From positions 139,123,263 to 139,187,262 of the forward strand of contig NC_133647.1 in assembly GCF_009905375.1 (NCBI RefSeq): a stretch of 64,000 nucleotides of DNA, read 5' to 3'. Both the position numbers and the translations under genes were made by a program. The notes under the pieces are model-generated. The model was given only the letters and a program-made list of their open reading frames with translations, was not told the origin of the DNA and searched no databases. Origin of the DNA: Apium graveolens. Its lineage: Eukaryota; Streptophyta; Magnoliopsida; Apiales; Apiaceae. Numbering within the stretch: position 1 is the first letter of the stretch; every line of letters begins with the position of its first letter. Below, in pieces: positions 1 to 9,932 of this stretch.

Positions 1-369
1 TGGTGATATATAAACCAAGTAGTAGCTAGTAATTAGATGTGAATTTTCCCTGAGCTGTTTAGAAATATCAAGAGAGAAAATCATCTAGTTTGTACTAGGA
101 AGCAGCTGTGATTTGATTTTGAATCACAGATTTTCTGAAATAACACATCTCTGGTGGAACAACAAATCCACCAGAAAAGTTTTTAAGTTCTTTGTGTTCA
201 TTACATTTATGTTTGAATATATATCTGTCTGCATCAGCTCCAAACAATTCACACACATTTGATCACTCAAACACTTAGACTTACAAACTGCTCAAAACTT
301 GTAAAAGTTTTGAGATTTACATTCAACCCCCCTTCTGTAAATCTCATTGTTAGTCCACTGGGAATAACA
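1..369 (+). mobile_element. 3' part of a SIRE-type Ty1/copia LTR
   Basis: The stretch contains a TATA-like ATATATAAACC near its start, a run of short A/T-rich leader sequence, then CATTCAACCCCCCTTCTG and a terminal ...GGGAATAACA. The same CAACCCCCCTTCT signature lies at the end of the 1.38-kb SIRE LTR elsewhere in this window (seen on the minus strand at 8538 and 14757). This is therefore the end of a related LTR on the plus strand. No primer-binding site follows; LINE coding sequence starts directly afterwards, which suits a solo LTR or the right end of an element lying upstream. The left boundary is outside the window. Confidence 0.55.
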
Positions 370-371
370 AT

Positions 372-1358
372 AATGTTATCCAGTCTGGAGGGTGGAGGAA
401 GTTATGGAGATTGTTGATTCCTCACAAGATGAAAATCTTCCTATGGCGTTTTAGTAGGAATAACATTCCTATTCGGACAAGGTTAGCTCCAAAAGGAGTT
501 GTATTACCTATTATTTGCCCTTTATGTGAAGGTGATACTGAAGAGCTGCTGCATGTATTTTTCAGCTGTTCTTTTGCTAGGAAATGTTGGGAGTATACAG
601 GGGATGCATACGACATGAGTAGCGTGGAGGATGTTTCAGAATGGCTTGTGCATCAGATCAACCATGCCAACTCTACTGAGGTTACAAGAATTGCCAGAGT
701 TTTGTGGGGCATTTGGTTTTTTCGTAATAAAAAAGTGTGGGAAAATAAATCAGTTAATCATAATGTAGCCATGGACAGGAGTTCTAATTCTCTTCTTGAA
801 TGGCGTAATGCGAAGAAAAAGAGATCAGCTATGCAGGTAGTTTCTATTCCCAGAACTGAGCATGTGATTCAAAAATGGTTGCCACCTCCTACTGGTAGTG
901 TAAAACTAAATATGGATGCCTCTATTTCTGTTGGAGCAAATGATTTTTCTACTGGTATGCTTATTCGAGATCATGAGGGTAATTTTCTTCTGGGTCGTGT
1001 TGCTTGTATCTCGGGTGCAGGCAGTGTCTTGGAGGCTGAAATAACTGCTCTTTATGAAGGTTTATGTTGGATCAAGTCTTTGCCTTACCAGAATGTGCTC
1101 ATCGAATCTGACTCGCTTCTCACAGTCCAAGCTGTTCAACGTGCTGATTCAAATTATCTTGAGATTGGTCACCTGATTGACGAGTGCAAACAAATCCTCA
1201 GGTCTAGACTAGATTATTCTGTTTCTTTTGTTAAAAGGCAGGCAAACAAAGCAGCCCATGTCATGGCTAGAATACCTTGTTTGTCGAATTGCCAAAACAT
1301 TCTCACGTCTCCTCCATTGATAGTGTTGGAGACTCTCATGTATGATTCAATGGTTTAA
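372..1358 (+). pseudogene. LINE ORF2 C-terminal fragment: zinc-binding RT domain and RNase H
   Basis: The frame is open from the LTR border, without a real start codon, to the stop at 1356-1358. First comes the zf-RVT domain typical of plant L1-type LINEs (KMKIFLWR at about 426-450, then CPLC...HVFFSC). It is followed by an RVT_3-type RNase H with MDAS, LEAEITALYEGL, IESDSLL and a terminal ANKAAHVMAR block. The last acidic catalytic position is occupied by His, as in many plant LINE RNase H domains. It is the 3' end of an L1-like ORF2; endonuclease and RT are absent here, so it is a 5'-truncated or interrupted copy. No stop or frameshift lies within the fragment, so it is one of the younger pieces in the window. 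Confidence 0.85.
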
Positions 1359-1387
1359 TGGAATTTCTTTTTGTTTCAAAAAAAAAA
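1359..1387 (+). other. LINE 3' end with short poly(A) tail
   Basis: Directly after the RNase H stop codon lies TTTCTTTTTGTTTC followed by ten A residues. This is the usual short 3' tail of plant LINEs and marks the end of the copy. I could not match a target-site duplication, because the 5' end is hidden by the LTR at 1-369. Confidence 0.7.
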
Positions 1388-1739
1388 GGCAACGCATTTT
1401 ATTTATAAAGATGATTGGTAGATATAAATTAAGGGAAATTGAGTAAAATATTAATTTTTTAAGAAAGTGCAATTATGTAATTGAAAGAAGGACCATAAAG
1501 TTTCGTATTTAATATAATAATATAGATAGATAATTTACTTTCAAAATCAAATAATTTTTTATTTTATTTATATAATTGAATTGTATGATAATGCTTACTT
1601 TAAGTATATTTGTCTTTACATTAATAGTAAAAATTATATAAAACAAATATTTTTTACCATAGATCTGTACCGCGACAACTACTGGTTAGAGTTGTAGATG
1701 GTTTTGACTTTTACAACGATTTAAGAATGGTTGATTTTT

Positions 1740-2870
1740 GCATTGTCTTAAACAATAAGATGAAATTGTTGTTCTTGTCGAGTACTAAGGATTATGAAGC
1801 TAAGTTATACTTGTAAAGCAGTTCTTGTAAAGTAGTTAAGAATTTATGGATTGCTAAAGATAAGGAGGTTAACAAAGTTTTTAAGTAAAATAATAATTAA
1901 ATAAAAATAAACAATTAAGTAGCTGAAAAAGGTAATTTATAAGTTATTAGTGGTTATAATATTATTATTCCATTTTTTAACTCATGAGCTAGAGCATGTC
2001 GCTTAAATGCGGTTTAACTTAGTTCACGTGGTTTGCACGCTACTACGTGAGCCCATACGGTTTAGCCTGTGTGCACCCGAAGGGTAGCGGCTGCGGGTTA
2101 CCTACGATAAAAAAATAAAAAAATAACGTGTTATAGTTGAAAATGATTTTTTTTATATTATAATTCGATTACTAAGGCTAATAAAACTTAATAAGAATTA
2201 TGATGCTAAGTTTTTCTCGTAAAGCAGTTAAAAATTTATGAATAAATAAATAATTAAGTAGATGAAAAAGGTAATCTATTAGTTGTTAGTGGTTATAATA
2301 TTATTATTCTATTTTATTAAATAAACTTATCCATGATATTTAGTGAAGTTGTTTTAATTAAGATAAATAAAAAAAGGTATCGTGTTATAGTTGAAAATGA
2401 TTTTTTATATCATAATTCCATTACTAAGTTTAATTGAGAGAAATAAAAAAAGCTAACGTGTTATAGTTGAAAACGATTTTTATTTCTTTTTCTATTATAA
2501 TTCGATTACTAAGGCTAATAAAACTTAATAAGGATTATGAAGCTAAGTTGTTCTTGTAAAGCAGTCTAGAATTTATGGATTGCTAATGTCAAGAAGCTTA
2601 ACAAAGTCTTTAAGTAAAATAAAAATAAAATAAAATAAACAATTAAGTAGCTGAAAAAGGTAATTTAGTAGTTGTTAGTGATTGTAATATTATTATTCTA
2701 TTTTATTAAATCAACTTTTCCGTGATATTTAGAGAAGTTGTTTTATTTGAGAAATAAAAAAAGGTAAAGTGTTATAGTTGAAAATGATTTTTATTTATTT
2801 TTTTATTATAATTCGATTACTAAGGCTAATAAAACTTTTAAGTAAAATAAGGATAATTCAGTAAATTCAG
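1740..2870. repeat. AT-rich region of partial direct repeats
   Basis: Several 40-70 bp blocks recur in the same order. One is AAGTAGCTGAAAAAGGTAAT with a following TAATATTATTATTC (starting near 1917, 2256 and 2646). A second is GTGTTATAGTTGAAAATGAT (near 2129, 2382, 2458 and 2769). A third is ACTAAGGCTAATAAAACTTA (near 2171, 2510 and 2819). Spacing of roughly 310-390 bp suggests a decayed tandem duplication. No coding potential is visible between 1390 and 2885 apart from the SINE-like block described separately. Confidence 0.7.
1985..2126 (+). mobile_element. tRNA-derived SINE-like element
   Basis: GAGCTAGAGCATGTCGCTTA resembles a degenerate Pol III A box. It is followed by a GC-richer body containing GCACCCGAAGGGTAGCGG and CTGCGGGTTACCTACGAT, then A-rich AAAAAAATAAAAAAAT. 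The body and A-rich tail resemble plant SINEs, in which a CTGCGGGTT-like 3' block precedes a poly(A) stretch. The block is sharply more GC-rich than its surroundings. The B box is poorly preserved, so the call rests on overall layout and remembered similarity. Confidence 0.5.
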
Positions 2871-3127
2871 CCTCTACCAAAAAACATGTACCGTACCAAA
2901 ACTTTCAATATTTCATCTTTTATATATATAATAGAAATAATTGATACATTAATAATAGATAGATATGCGGCTCTCTCAAAGGTGCTATCGCATCCTCCAT
3001 CAACAAGGGTGCTCAATCAGTGCAGGATGATTCTTTTGGAGCTGGGGATGTTGGTAATAAAGGTTTAGGTAAGTTACGCAGAAAAAGCGGAGGGAAGAAA
3101 GGGAAGCTTGTGGACGTGATATAAATT

Positions 3128-5210
3128 TTGAAGGATTTTATCTGGGTGCATAAGGATATTTTGGACAAGAAGACCAGGGAGGGTTTCTTTAAAGAGGATA
3201 AGCAAGCAGTAATGGAAGCTCTTAACCAAATCCATTGGAGAAGTTTGAAGCTTAGAGGAGGATTGGAATGGAAAGAGAAAGAGAAAATAGATCTAACTAA
3301 TAAGGATTCTTTGAAATTCAAGACATATGCTCAAGTGTTAGAGACTCAAATAGTTAAGAGGCTGAAGATAGAGTGAATAGTAATCAAAAGGAAGAGGACT
3401 GGAAATTGGTTCAGAACAGAAAACATAAGTACAAGGTAAATGTAAAACAAAGTTTCACTATTTTCTTATATGATATTCCGGAAAAAGCTAAAGCTTGGGA
3501 GTTACGTGATTGTTTTAAGTCAGCCGGGAAAGTGTTGGATATAATCTTACCTAAACAAAGGGATAAGAGAGGTAGGAGAATAGGTTTTCTTAAAACGGAA
3601 TCTGAATTGGAGGCAGGGACAATTATCTTGAATGTCAAAGAGAAAGGGGGTTGGTGCTCAAAGATTAGAATGAGTCTGAATGGAAAGGTATTAGGAAAGG
3701 GTAATATTGTAGGAGACAAGATGCTGTTGAATGATAATAGTTGTGTGTTATGGAATTAAAAAGGGAAGTTTTTAGAGCCAGTTAAGCAAGTGATGAAGCA
3801 AGATTCAACTAATTCAAAGTCTTTTAAGCATACAGCTGGCTCTGATTTAGGGACAGAGATGTTTGAATACATTGAGGCGGTAATTGATAAGGATGTTGAG
3901 GAAGGCTTATTTGAAATAAAGGTAGTCTTTTCTAAAGTTGAGGAGACGACTAGGTCATTACAGAATAAGCTACAGCAAGAAGGTTTGGAAAAGGTAAATG
4001 TGATTGGTTTGAGTACTCAGAAATTTTTATTAGCTAACATGAGTGATAGAAAATGGGAAGATTTTGGTGATAAGTTTTATCAGAAATAGTTTAGCTCCAT
4101 GAGGAATTTTGAAGGAAAGGATTTAATCAATCCTAGAACTGATTGGATTCAAACTAAGGGTATTCTTATGAATGTCTGGTTAGAGGAGAATTTAAAAGGA
4201 CACTGAAGGTGGATGGGAGACTGGATTTCAAGGACATGTCAAAAGGATGGTGAAAGTGAATTTTTTGATCCAATTGTGTGTGTTTCCACAATTAGAGATG
4301 AAAAAATTGATGACAAAATGAATATCCTGGTTAAGGGGAAAATTTATACAGCAAGATTTACTGAGGTTACAGATCTAGGATTCTTAAAAGATAGAATTGA
4401 GCCAATGTGTGTCTCTAGTAAAGATATAAATTTGGCTGAAAAGGGTGGTAAGGATGTCCAAGTTTCAGATCTCGCAGATTTAGAAGTGGTTGTGAATGTC
4501 AATAAGGATGATGCATTGGCTGGCAGGAATTTGGTTCTAACTGACTGTGTTGATAGGATTAGTGAGGATCAAGGACCTTGGAGGAAAATGTTGAGATCAT
4601 GGACAAAGGGAATGACAATGCAACTAAGGTGCAAAAGGAAAAGGATCAGGGGAAGGGTTTTGATCCAGAGCAGGTAGTTTTGGGGCCAGAAGTTAAGCAA
4701 AAAAGTAGAATAGTAGATCAATTGGATAGGGAGGATGAAATGCAATTAGTAAAGGATGGGACATTGATGCCATTACAATGTAGAAGGGATTCAGAGCAAA
4801 GTTCTAATTCTTCTTGTCAGGAGGGGACTGTGGAGAAGTCTACTAGTACTGGATCTGTGGAGTCAGTTGAAATTTCTCAGGGATCACTTTGCAATGGATT
4901 GATTAATCTCAAGGTGAAAGGAGTGGGTCGACCTAGGAAAGTTTTTAGGAAAAAAAGCAGAAATCCTTTTGATTTAAAATGTAAATATGGTCTAGGACAT
5001 AAAAGTAGGTTGAGGAGCAGTAAAAGATTGGGACCTTGTTTCCAAAATGTTGAGAAGATGGACACAATAAATGAAAAGGAAGAAGAGTCAGTGGAAGATG
5101 TAGCTAGGGAAATTTTTGAGTGTGCAGAGTTAATGGGACTAATAATGTTAAGAAATAGGGATGTTGCTCTAAAAAAGGTATCAGAGCAGTTGCAAAGAGG
5201 TGATCTGTAG
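3128..5210 (+). pseudogene. LINE-1 ORF1 (RRM-containing RNA-binding protein), broken
   Basis: Coding traces start upstream (about 2970), but a TAA at 3121-3123 interrupts them. The next stretch runs to a stop at 3374-3376, then continues through an RRM at about 3445-3620 (FLYDIPEKAKAWELRDCF as RNP2 side, RRIGFLKT as RNP1 side). Beyond that are pieces with a DUF4283-like layout, including a glycine/tryptophan-poor acidic linker, and a lysine-rich C-terminus ending at 5210. Stops near 3757, 4087 and 4204 and frame changes show it is dead. In the family this protein binds LINE RNA in the ribonucleoprotein particle. Its position directly before the endonuclease ORF supports the call. Confidence 0.75.
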
Positions 5211-5256
5211 ACAGTTGGTTTGGATTGGATTTGTGTTGTAGTATAAATTGGTCATT

Positions 5257-7697
5257 ATGTCAGTTAAAACTATTAAGATTTTGTCATGGAATTGTAGGGG
5301 GTTGGTAACTCAGTGAAAAGAAGGATGATTAAGGATTTGATTAAGGAGGTAAATGCTAACATATTGTGTTTACATGAGACTAAGTATTCTAGTTGGAACA
5401 AATTTTGGGAGGGTTCATTATGGGCTAAGGATCAGATTGGTTGGCTGATTCAAAATTCAGAAGGTTTGTTAGGAGGGTTGTTAATGGCTTGGGATGACCT
5501 AAGCTTTCAGAGTGTTGGAATGGCTTCTTGTAAAAACTGGAAATGGATACACTTTAGAATTTTAGTTTCTGATGAATTATTTCATGTAGTTAATGTATAT
5601 GACCCTTTGGGTATGCAGTTTAGAAAGCAGTTATGGATAGAACTCTCAGCTGTCTTGAATATTTCTAATTCTGACATGGTCTGTATAGTGGGGGGATTTC
5701 AATAGCATTAAGGATAAAAGCAGAAGTGCCAATTGCACTTATAGGAGGCTGGATATGCAAGGTTTTGGTTCTTTCATTAAGGATAATAACTTGTGTGATA
5801 TAGGCTTGGTCAATGATCACTACACGTGGTTTGGTCCTAATGGGAAATGTAGTAAGTTGGATAGATTTTTGGTGAATGGGAATTGGATTTCAGTTGGCTA
5901 TTGGGGAGGGTATGCTCTCAATAGGATGATATCAGATCATAAGCCTATTTTGTTGTCTACCAAGTAAAGTAAGGGAAGTCCAGTTCCTTTTACGGCTTTT
6001 AAATGGTGGTTAAAGGATGAAGGGGTTAGGAAGAAGATGGAAAGCCTTTGGATTCAATCCATGGAGTCTGGATCTAGAGTTAGTTTCCAAGTTCTATTAA
6101 AGCAATTCAAGTTAGGATTAAAATAGTGGTGTATAGAGTCTAAAGATAAACTTGATCTGCAAATTGAAGAGTTGATGTCAAAACTGGAGTATTTTGACAA
6201 GAACCATATCTGGGGTAATGAAGTTTTGAAATGTTCTTGGGATTAGGCTGTATGTTTCAGGAATAGGGATTCTATGTTAAGGCAGAAACCAAGGATTCAA
6301 TGGAATTTGCAAGGAGACAAAAAATCTAAATTCTTCCATAAAGTAATTTGCAAATGGAAGTGTAGGAATAGGATTGAGAAGACTGTAGTGAAGGATAAGT
6401 TGGTGAGTGATCCAAAGGAAATTAGTAATATATTTTTTGAATATTTTAAAGGAATATATAATAAAGGAATAGTGGAGATTTGTCATTTGGGCTCCTTACT
6501 AAGTACAAGATTGAAGGTGGAGGAAGTGGCTTAGTTAGAGCAAGTATTCTATGTGGAAGAAATAGAATTGTCCCTCAAATCTTTTAGTAATGATAAAGCT
6601 TCAGGTTCAGATGGGATGAACATGAGGTATATTAAGGAGTTTTGGGTATATCTCAAAGATAAGATTCTTGAAGGGTTCGATACTTTTTCAAAATTAGGTA
6701 TACTTCCTCAGGGATGTAATTCATCATTTATTGCACTTGTTCCTAAAGTCAAGGTGCCTATATTGCTTAAGGATTTTAGGCCAATCAGTTTGATTAACTG
6801 TGCGACCAAACTTCTAACAAAAGTGTTGGCACAAAGGCTTAGTAGAGTCTATGATAAGTTGATAGATGAGAATCAGTATGGATTTGTGAAAGGGAGACAA
6901 GCTGCAGAGAGTATCATGCTGGTGAATGAAGTTTATCACTCTTTACAATCTTTAAAGAATAGAGGCTTTATTCTGAAATTGGACTTTGAGAAAGCTTTTG
7001 ACACTATCAACTGGAACTTTCTTCTGAGTACTATGGAATGTTTAGGGTTGGGGAAAAGTGGATCAAGTGGATGGATAATTTGTTCAAAACAATTAAGATT
7101 TCAGCGTTAGTTAATGGTAGTCCTACAAAGGAGTTTAATATCTTAAATGGACTTAGGCAAGGGGACCCTTTGTCTCCAATGCTATTCAATTTGGCTGGGG
7201 AAGTGCTTAGTAAAATGCTGCAGAAAGCATGTGAGTTAGGGATGTTTGAGGGTTTGAATTTTGGAAAAGAAGGAAGGACTGTGTCCCACTTACAGTTTGC
7301 TGATGACACAATTGTGTTCTTGAATGGAAATCTAAATTCAGTGTCTGGTATTAAAAGGGTGTTACAGTGTTTTCAGCTGATTTATGGATTGAAGATTAAC
7401 TTTCAAAAAAGTAAGTTATTTGCTTGTCATTTATCTAGTGAAGAGATGAAATTGTTTGCTAATAAGCTTGGTTGTAAGGTTGGGCTTTGGCCACTTAATT
7501 ACTTAGGTAGTCAAATTGACTTAAGTCCTAGGAAATTCATTTTTTGGAAACCTTTGATTGACAAGTTCAAGAACAAGTTGGCTAGCTGGAAGAGGGACAG
7601 TTTGAATCAAGCTGGTAGGTTGTCTCTGATTAAGTCTACATTAGATAGTTTGCCAATTTATTGGTTTTCTATGCATAAAGTTCCTGTTGGAGTTTGT
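5257..7697 (+). pseudogene. LINE-1 ORF2, endonuclease and reverse transcriptase, interrupted
   Basis: The ATG at 5257 opens SWNCRG, the first APE endonuclease motif. ETK follows near 5375, then the GDFN-equivalent (read as GGFQ because a G run near 5690 gained a base), YTWFGPNGKCSKLDRFL and SDHKPI (5935-5950). The frame is lost at 5314 (one-base loss just after SWNCRG), near 5690 and near 7045, with in-frame stops at 5965, 6124, 6244 and 6532. The RT domain shows DFRPISLINC, YGFVKGRQ, KLDFEKAFD, GLRQGDPLSP and catalytic FADD at 7296-7307. Coding stops at the Athila insertion and continues at 20591. Nicking and target-primed reverse transcription would be its roles, now lost. Confidence 0.88.
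7693..7697. repeat. Target-site duplication, left copy (TTTGT)
   Basis: TTTGT immediately precedes the Athila terminus TGTTAGGGCG and recurs at 20586-20590 directly after the other terminus (...TTATCA). Removing the insert and one copy restores the LINE ORF2 reading frame across the junction. Confidence 0.92.
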
Positions 7698-7728
7698 TGT
7701 TAGGGCGAAAACACGCGCTAATAACACA
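7698..7728 (-). repeat. Residual 31 bp of the Athila 3' LTR
   Basis: These 31 bases match the first 31 bases of the LTR at 19140 exactly (TGTTAGGGCGAAAACACGCG and the next 11). Right after them the sequence turns into RT-RNase H coding sequence. This is the scar of an internal deletion that removed about all of the 3' LTR and half of pol but left the terminus and the TSD. Confidence 0.9.
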
Positions 7729-8532
7729 CGCTCACCGCATAATCACTCGCATCACACATCATCTCAAAAGGCTCTGTCCAATCAGGTGCTGTAATAACTG
7801 GTGCAGTTATCAAACTCTTCTTGAGAGTCTCGAATGCCGTCAAGCATTCATCATCAAATTTGAAAGGCACATCCTTCTCGAGCAAATTGCACAATAGCTT
7901 AGATATTTTTGAAAAGTCTTTGATGAAACGCCGATAAAAACCCGCATGACCAAGAAAACTACGGATTCCCTTCACAGAAATAGGTGGTGGAAGATTTTCA
8001 ATGACTCCCACCATGGCTTTGTCCACCTCAAGACCCTTGTTAGAGACCTTATGCCCAAGAATAATGCCTTCACGCACAATAAAGTGACATTTTTCCCAAT
8101 TAGGCACCAAATTAGTTTCCACATACCTTTTGAGTACTGCACGAAGATTATTCAAACATTCATCATACGAATGTCCAAAGACGGAGAAGTCGTCCATGAA
8201 CACTTCGACATTATTTCCAATTATATCAGAGAATATAGCCATCATACATCTCTGAAAAGTGGTCGGTGCGCCACATAAGCCAAACGAAACTCTGCGAAAA
8301 GCAAACGTGCCAAATGGACAAGTGAAGGTAGTCTTTTCTTGATCCTCTGGTGCAATACATATCTGATTATACCCCGAATAACCATCCAGAAGACAATAAT
8401 ACTCGTGACCGGCCAACCTGTCAAGCATCTGATCAATAAACGGAAGAGGGAAGTGATCCTTCCTCGTGGCCTTGTTCAACTTTCTGTAGTCCATGCATAC
8501 CCTCCATCCTGTGATTGTTCGAGTGGGGATGA
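7729..8532 (-). pseudogene. Athila reverse transcriptase, C-terminal part, with start of RNase H
   Basis: Read from 8532 down, the frame begins KLIPTRT and continues GWRVCMDYRKLNKATRKD. It passes GLCGAPTTFQRCM, the catalytic FMDD box (VEVFMDDFSVFG, about 8190-8220), LGHKVS, the thumb FLGHAGFYRRFIKDF and the first RNase H motif MCDASDYAV. It then breaks at the 31-bp LTR scar. No stop lies in this stretch. It is continuous with the N-terminal RT part ending at 16140, from which it is separated only by the SIRE-type insertion. The RT copies element RNA in the particle; this copy lacks most of RNase H and all integrase. Confidence 0.9.
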
Positions 8533-8537
8533 GCTTG
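8533..8537. repeat. Target-site duplication, left copy (GCTTG)
   Basis: GCTTG precedes the LTR terminus TGTTAGGTCT at 8538 and recurs at 16135-16139 after the other LTR end ...CTTACA. Joining the flanks restores the Athila RT frame. Confidence 0.92.
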
Positions 8538-9916
8538 TGTTAGGTCTCAATGTGTTTGTAGAAGGGGGGGTTGAATACAAACAATACCAAATAACTGAAT
8601 TAAATGCGGAATAAAAATGTGAAACAAAATTCAAGTTAAATAAGAATATTATTAAACTTGAAAGGTGTTACAACAACTGTATCGATTACAAGGAATTAAT
8701 CTCAAATTAATTATCACAAATTTAGAATAAATTCGACATGAACTTTTTCTATTTTTGAAATAATTAGAATCAAATGCTAAACGCGATTTGAGATTAAGTT
8801 CTAGGGATTTTGATCCGCTAGATTGTTACACAAGAACACGAGAATGGTTTCTAGTTGATTGGATTTAACTTTATAAACTAGAAATTATGATCTTGAAGTA
8901 TGCAGATGAAGGATGAAATATTGTCTTCTTTTTCTTTTCTGTTGTGTTCTTATTTTGACTTATGTTCTGGATTATTAAAATGAATGTTCAGCTTTTGCTT
9001 CTTTTATCAACCAACCGAATGAAAATGAACTGGCATGACAATCTCTTTGGCTCAGCAAGACTTTCGGTAGGACTATCTTTTAGAACTAGCAAGACAATCA
9101 GAATGAACTAGCAAGACTTTCGGTATGACAATCAATTGTCATACCGATTGTCTTAGTAGTTCAAACAGATTGTTTTTGCTGAAAATAAATAGATTTAAAT
9201 CCTATAATAATTCTGGTAAGATAATCCTTTTGAATTAGCATGACTTTCGGTATGACTATTGATTGTCATACCGATTGTCATACTAATACAATTAGTTGTC
9301 TTATTGAATTAAAACAGATTTTTAAACCAATTTAAATTCTGAAAATTCTTAATATTAATTCGGAATTAATTAATCAATTAATTCAATTAATCAAATAATT
9401 TAATCTTTGCAGATATAATTTATTTTCTTTATTAAATTATATGACTTAATTAATTAATAGAGAATTAATACTAATCTTGAGCAGCATCCATTCTTCTGTA
9501 AATCTTCTGAAAATCACTGAAAATTATGAATCAATTCCACCACTTCAACGTTGACACTCGATGTACTGTCTGGTTCATGAGTGACTAACTTCCGTGACAT
9601 TTCTTCATGTCTTGACTTTGATACTCTGATTTTCTTCAGATTAAATCCTTGTAATTAATGATACACTGTCGAGAACTCTGTCACTTGATTAAATCCACAA
9701 TCTTGATTTGCATTACTGAGGCTTGATCAATTTCTTGAACTTCTTCCAGTGAATTAACTCCTCAAGTCTGTAGATGAACCTTGTTTCTAAATCCTCTGAC
9801 AGATGTTACTTTGCGAGATCTCTCTGACGGTCGATCCACTATTTACTTATTACATTCTTATTTGAGTTGAGTTGAATCCTCGAATATACAAATAGGCCTA
9901 TGACATATGACTTACA
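8538..9916 (-). repeat. SIRE-type LTR (3' LTR of the element)
   Basis: It starts TGTTAGGTCTCAATG and ends TATGACTTACA. The LTR contains short inverted blocks around CGGTATGACAATC / GATTGTCATACCG (about 9118-9152 and 9248-9282) and AT-rich ATTAATTAATC stretches near 9352-9460. It matches 14757-16134 along its whole length. Confidence 0.93.
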
Positions 9917-9932
9917 ATCTCCCCTTATTTGT
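9917..9932 (-). other. Polypurine tract of the SIRE-type element
   Basis: Read on the minus strand, CAAATAAGGGGAGATT abuts the 3' LTR. A purine-rich run here is the usual primer for plus-strand DNA synthesis in LTR retrotransposons. Confidence 0.7.

Larger units (their letters stand above)
2965..7697 (+). mobile_element. LINE-1, L1-type, 5' part (ORF1 and ORF2 to RT)
   Basis: This holds a broken RRM-containing ORF1 and then an ORF2 with APE-type endonuclease and reverse transcriptase. It is cut at 7697 by the Athila insertion. The same ORF2 frame resumes after 20590, so the LINE is one element of roughly 6.6 kb split by 12.9 kb. The RRM in ORF1 is known from some plant L1 lineages, such as the BNR type of beet. 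The 5' limit is placed where a coding-like, less AT-rich stretch begins and is approximate; no TSD was recognised. Confidence 0.8.

Noticed and set aside
1985..2126. A genuine tRNA gene
   Set aside because: Only an A-box-like segment is present; no cloverleaf or intact B box, and the A-rich tail fits a SINE.
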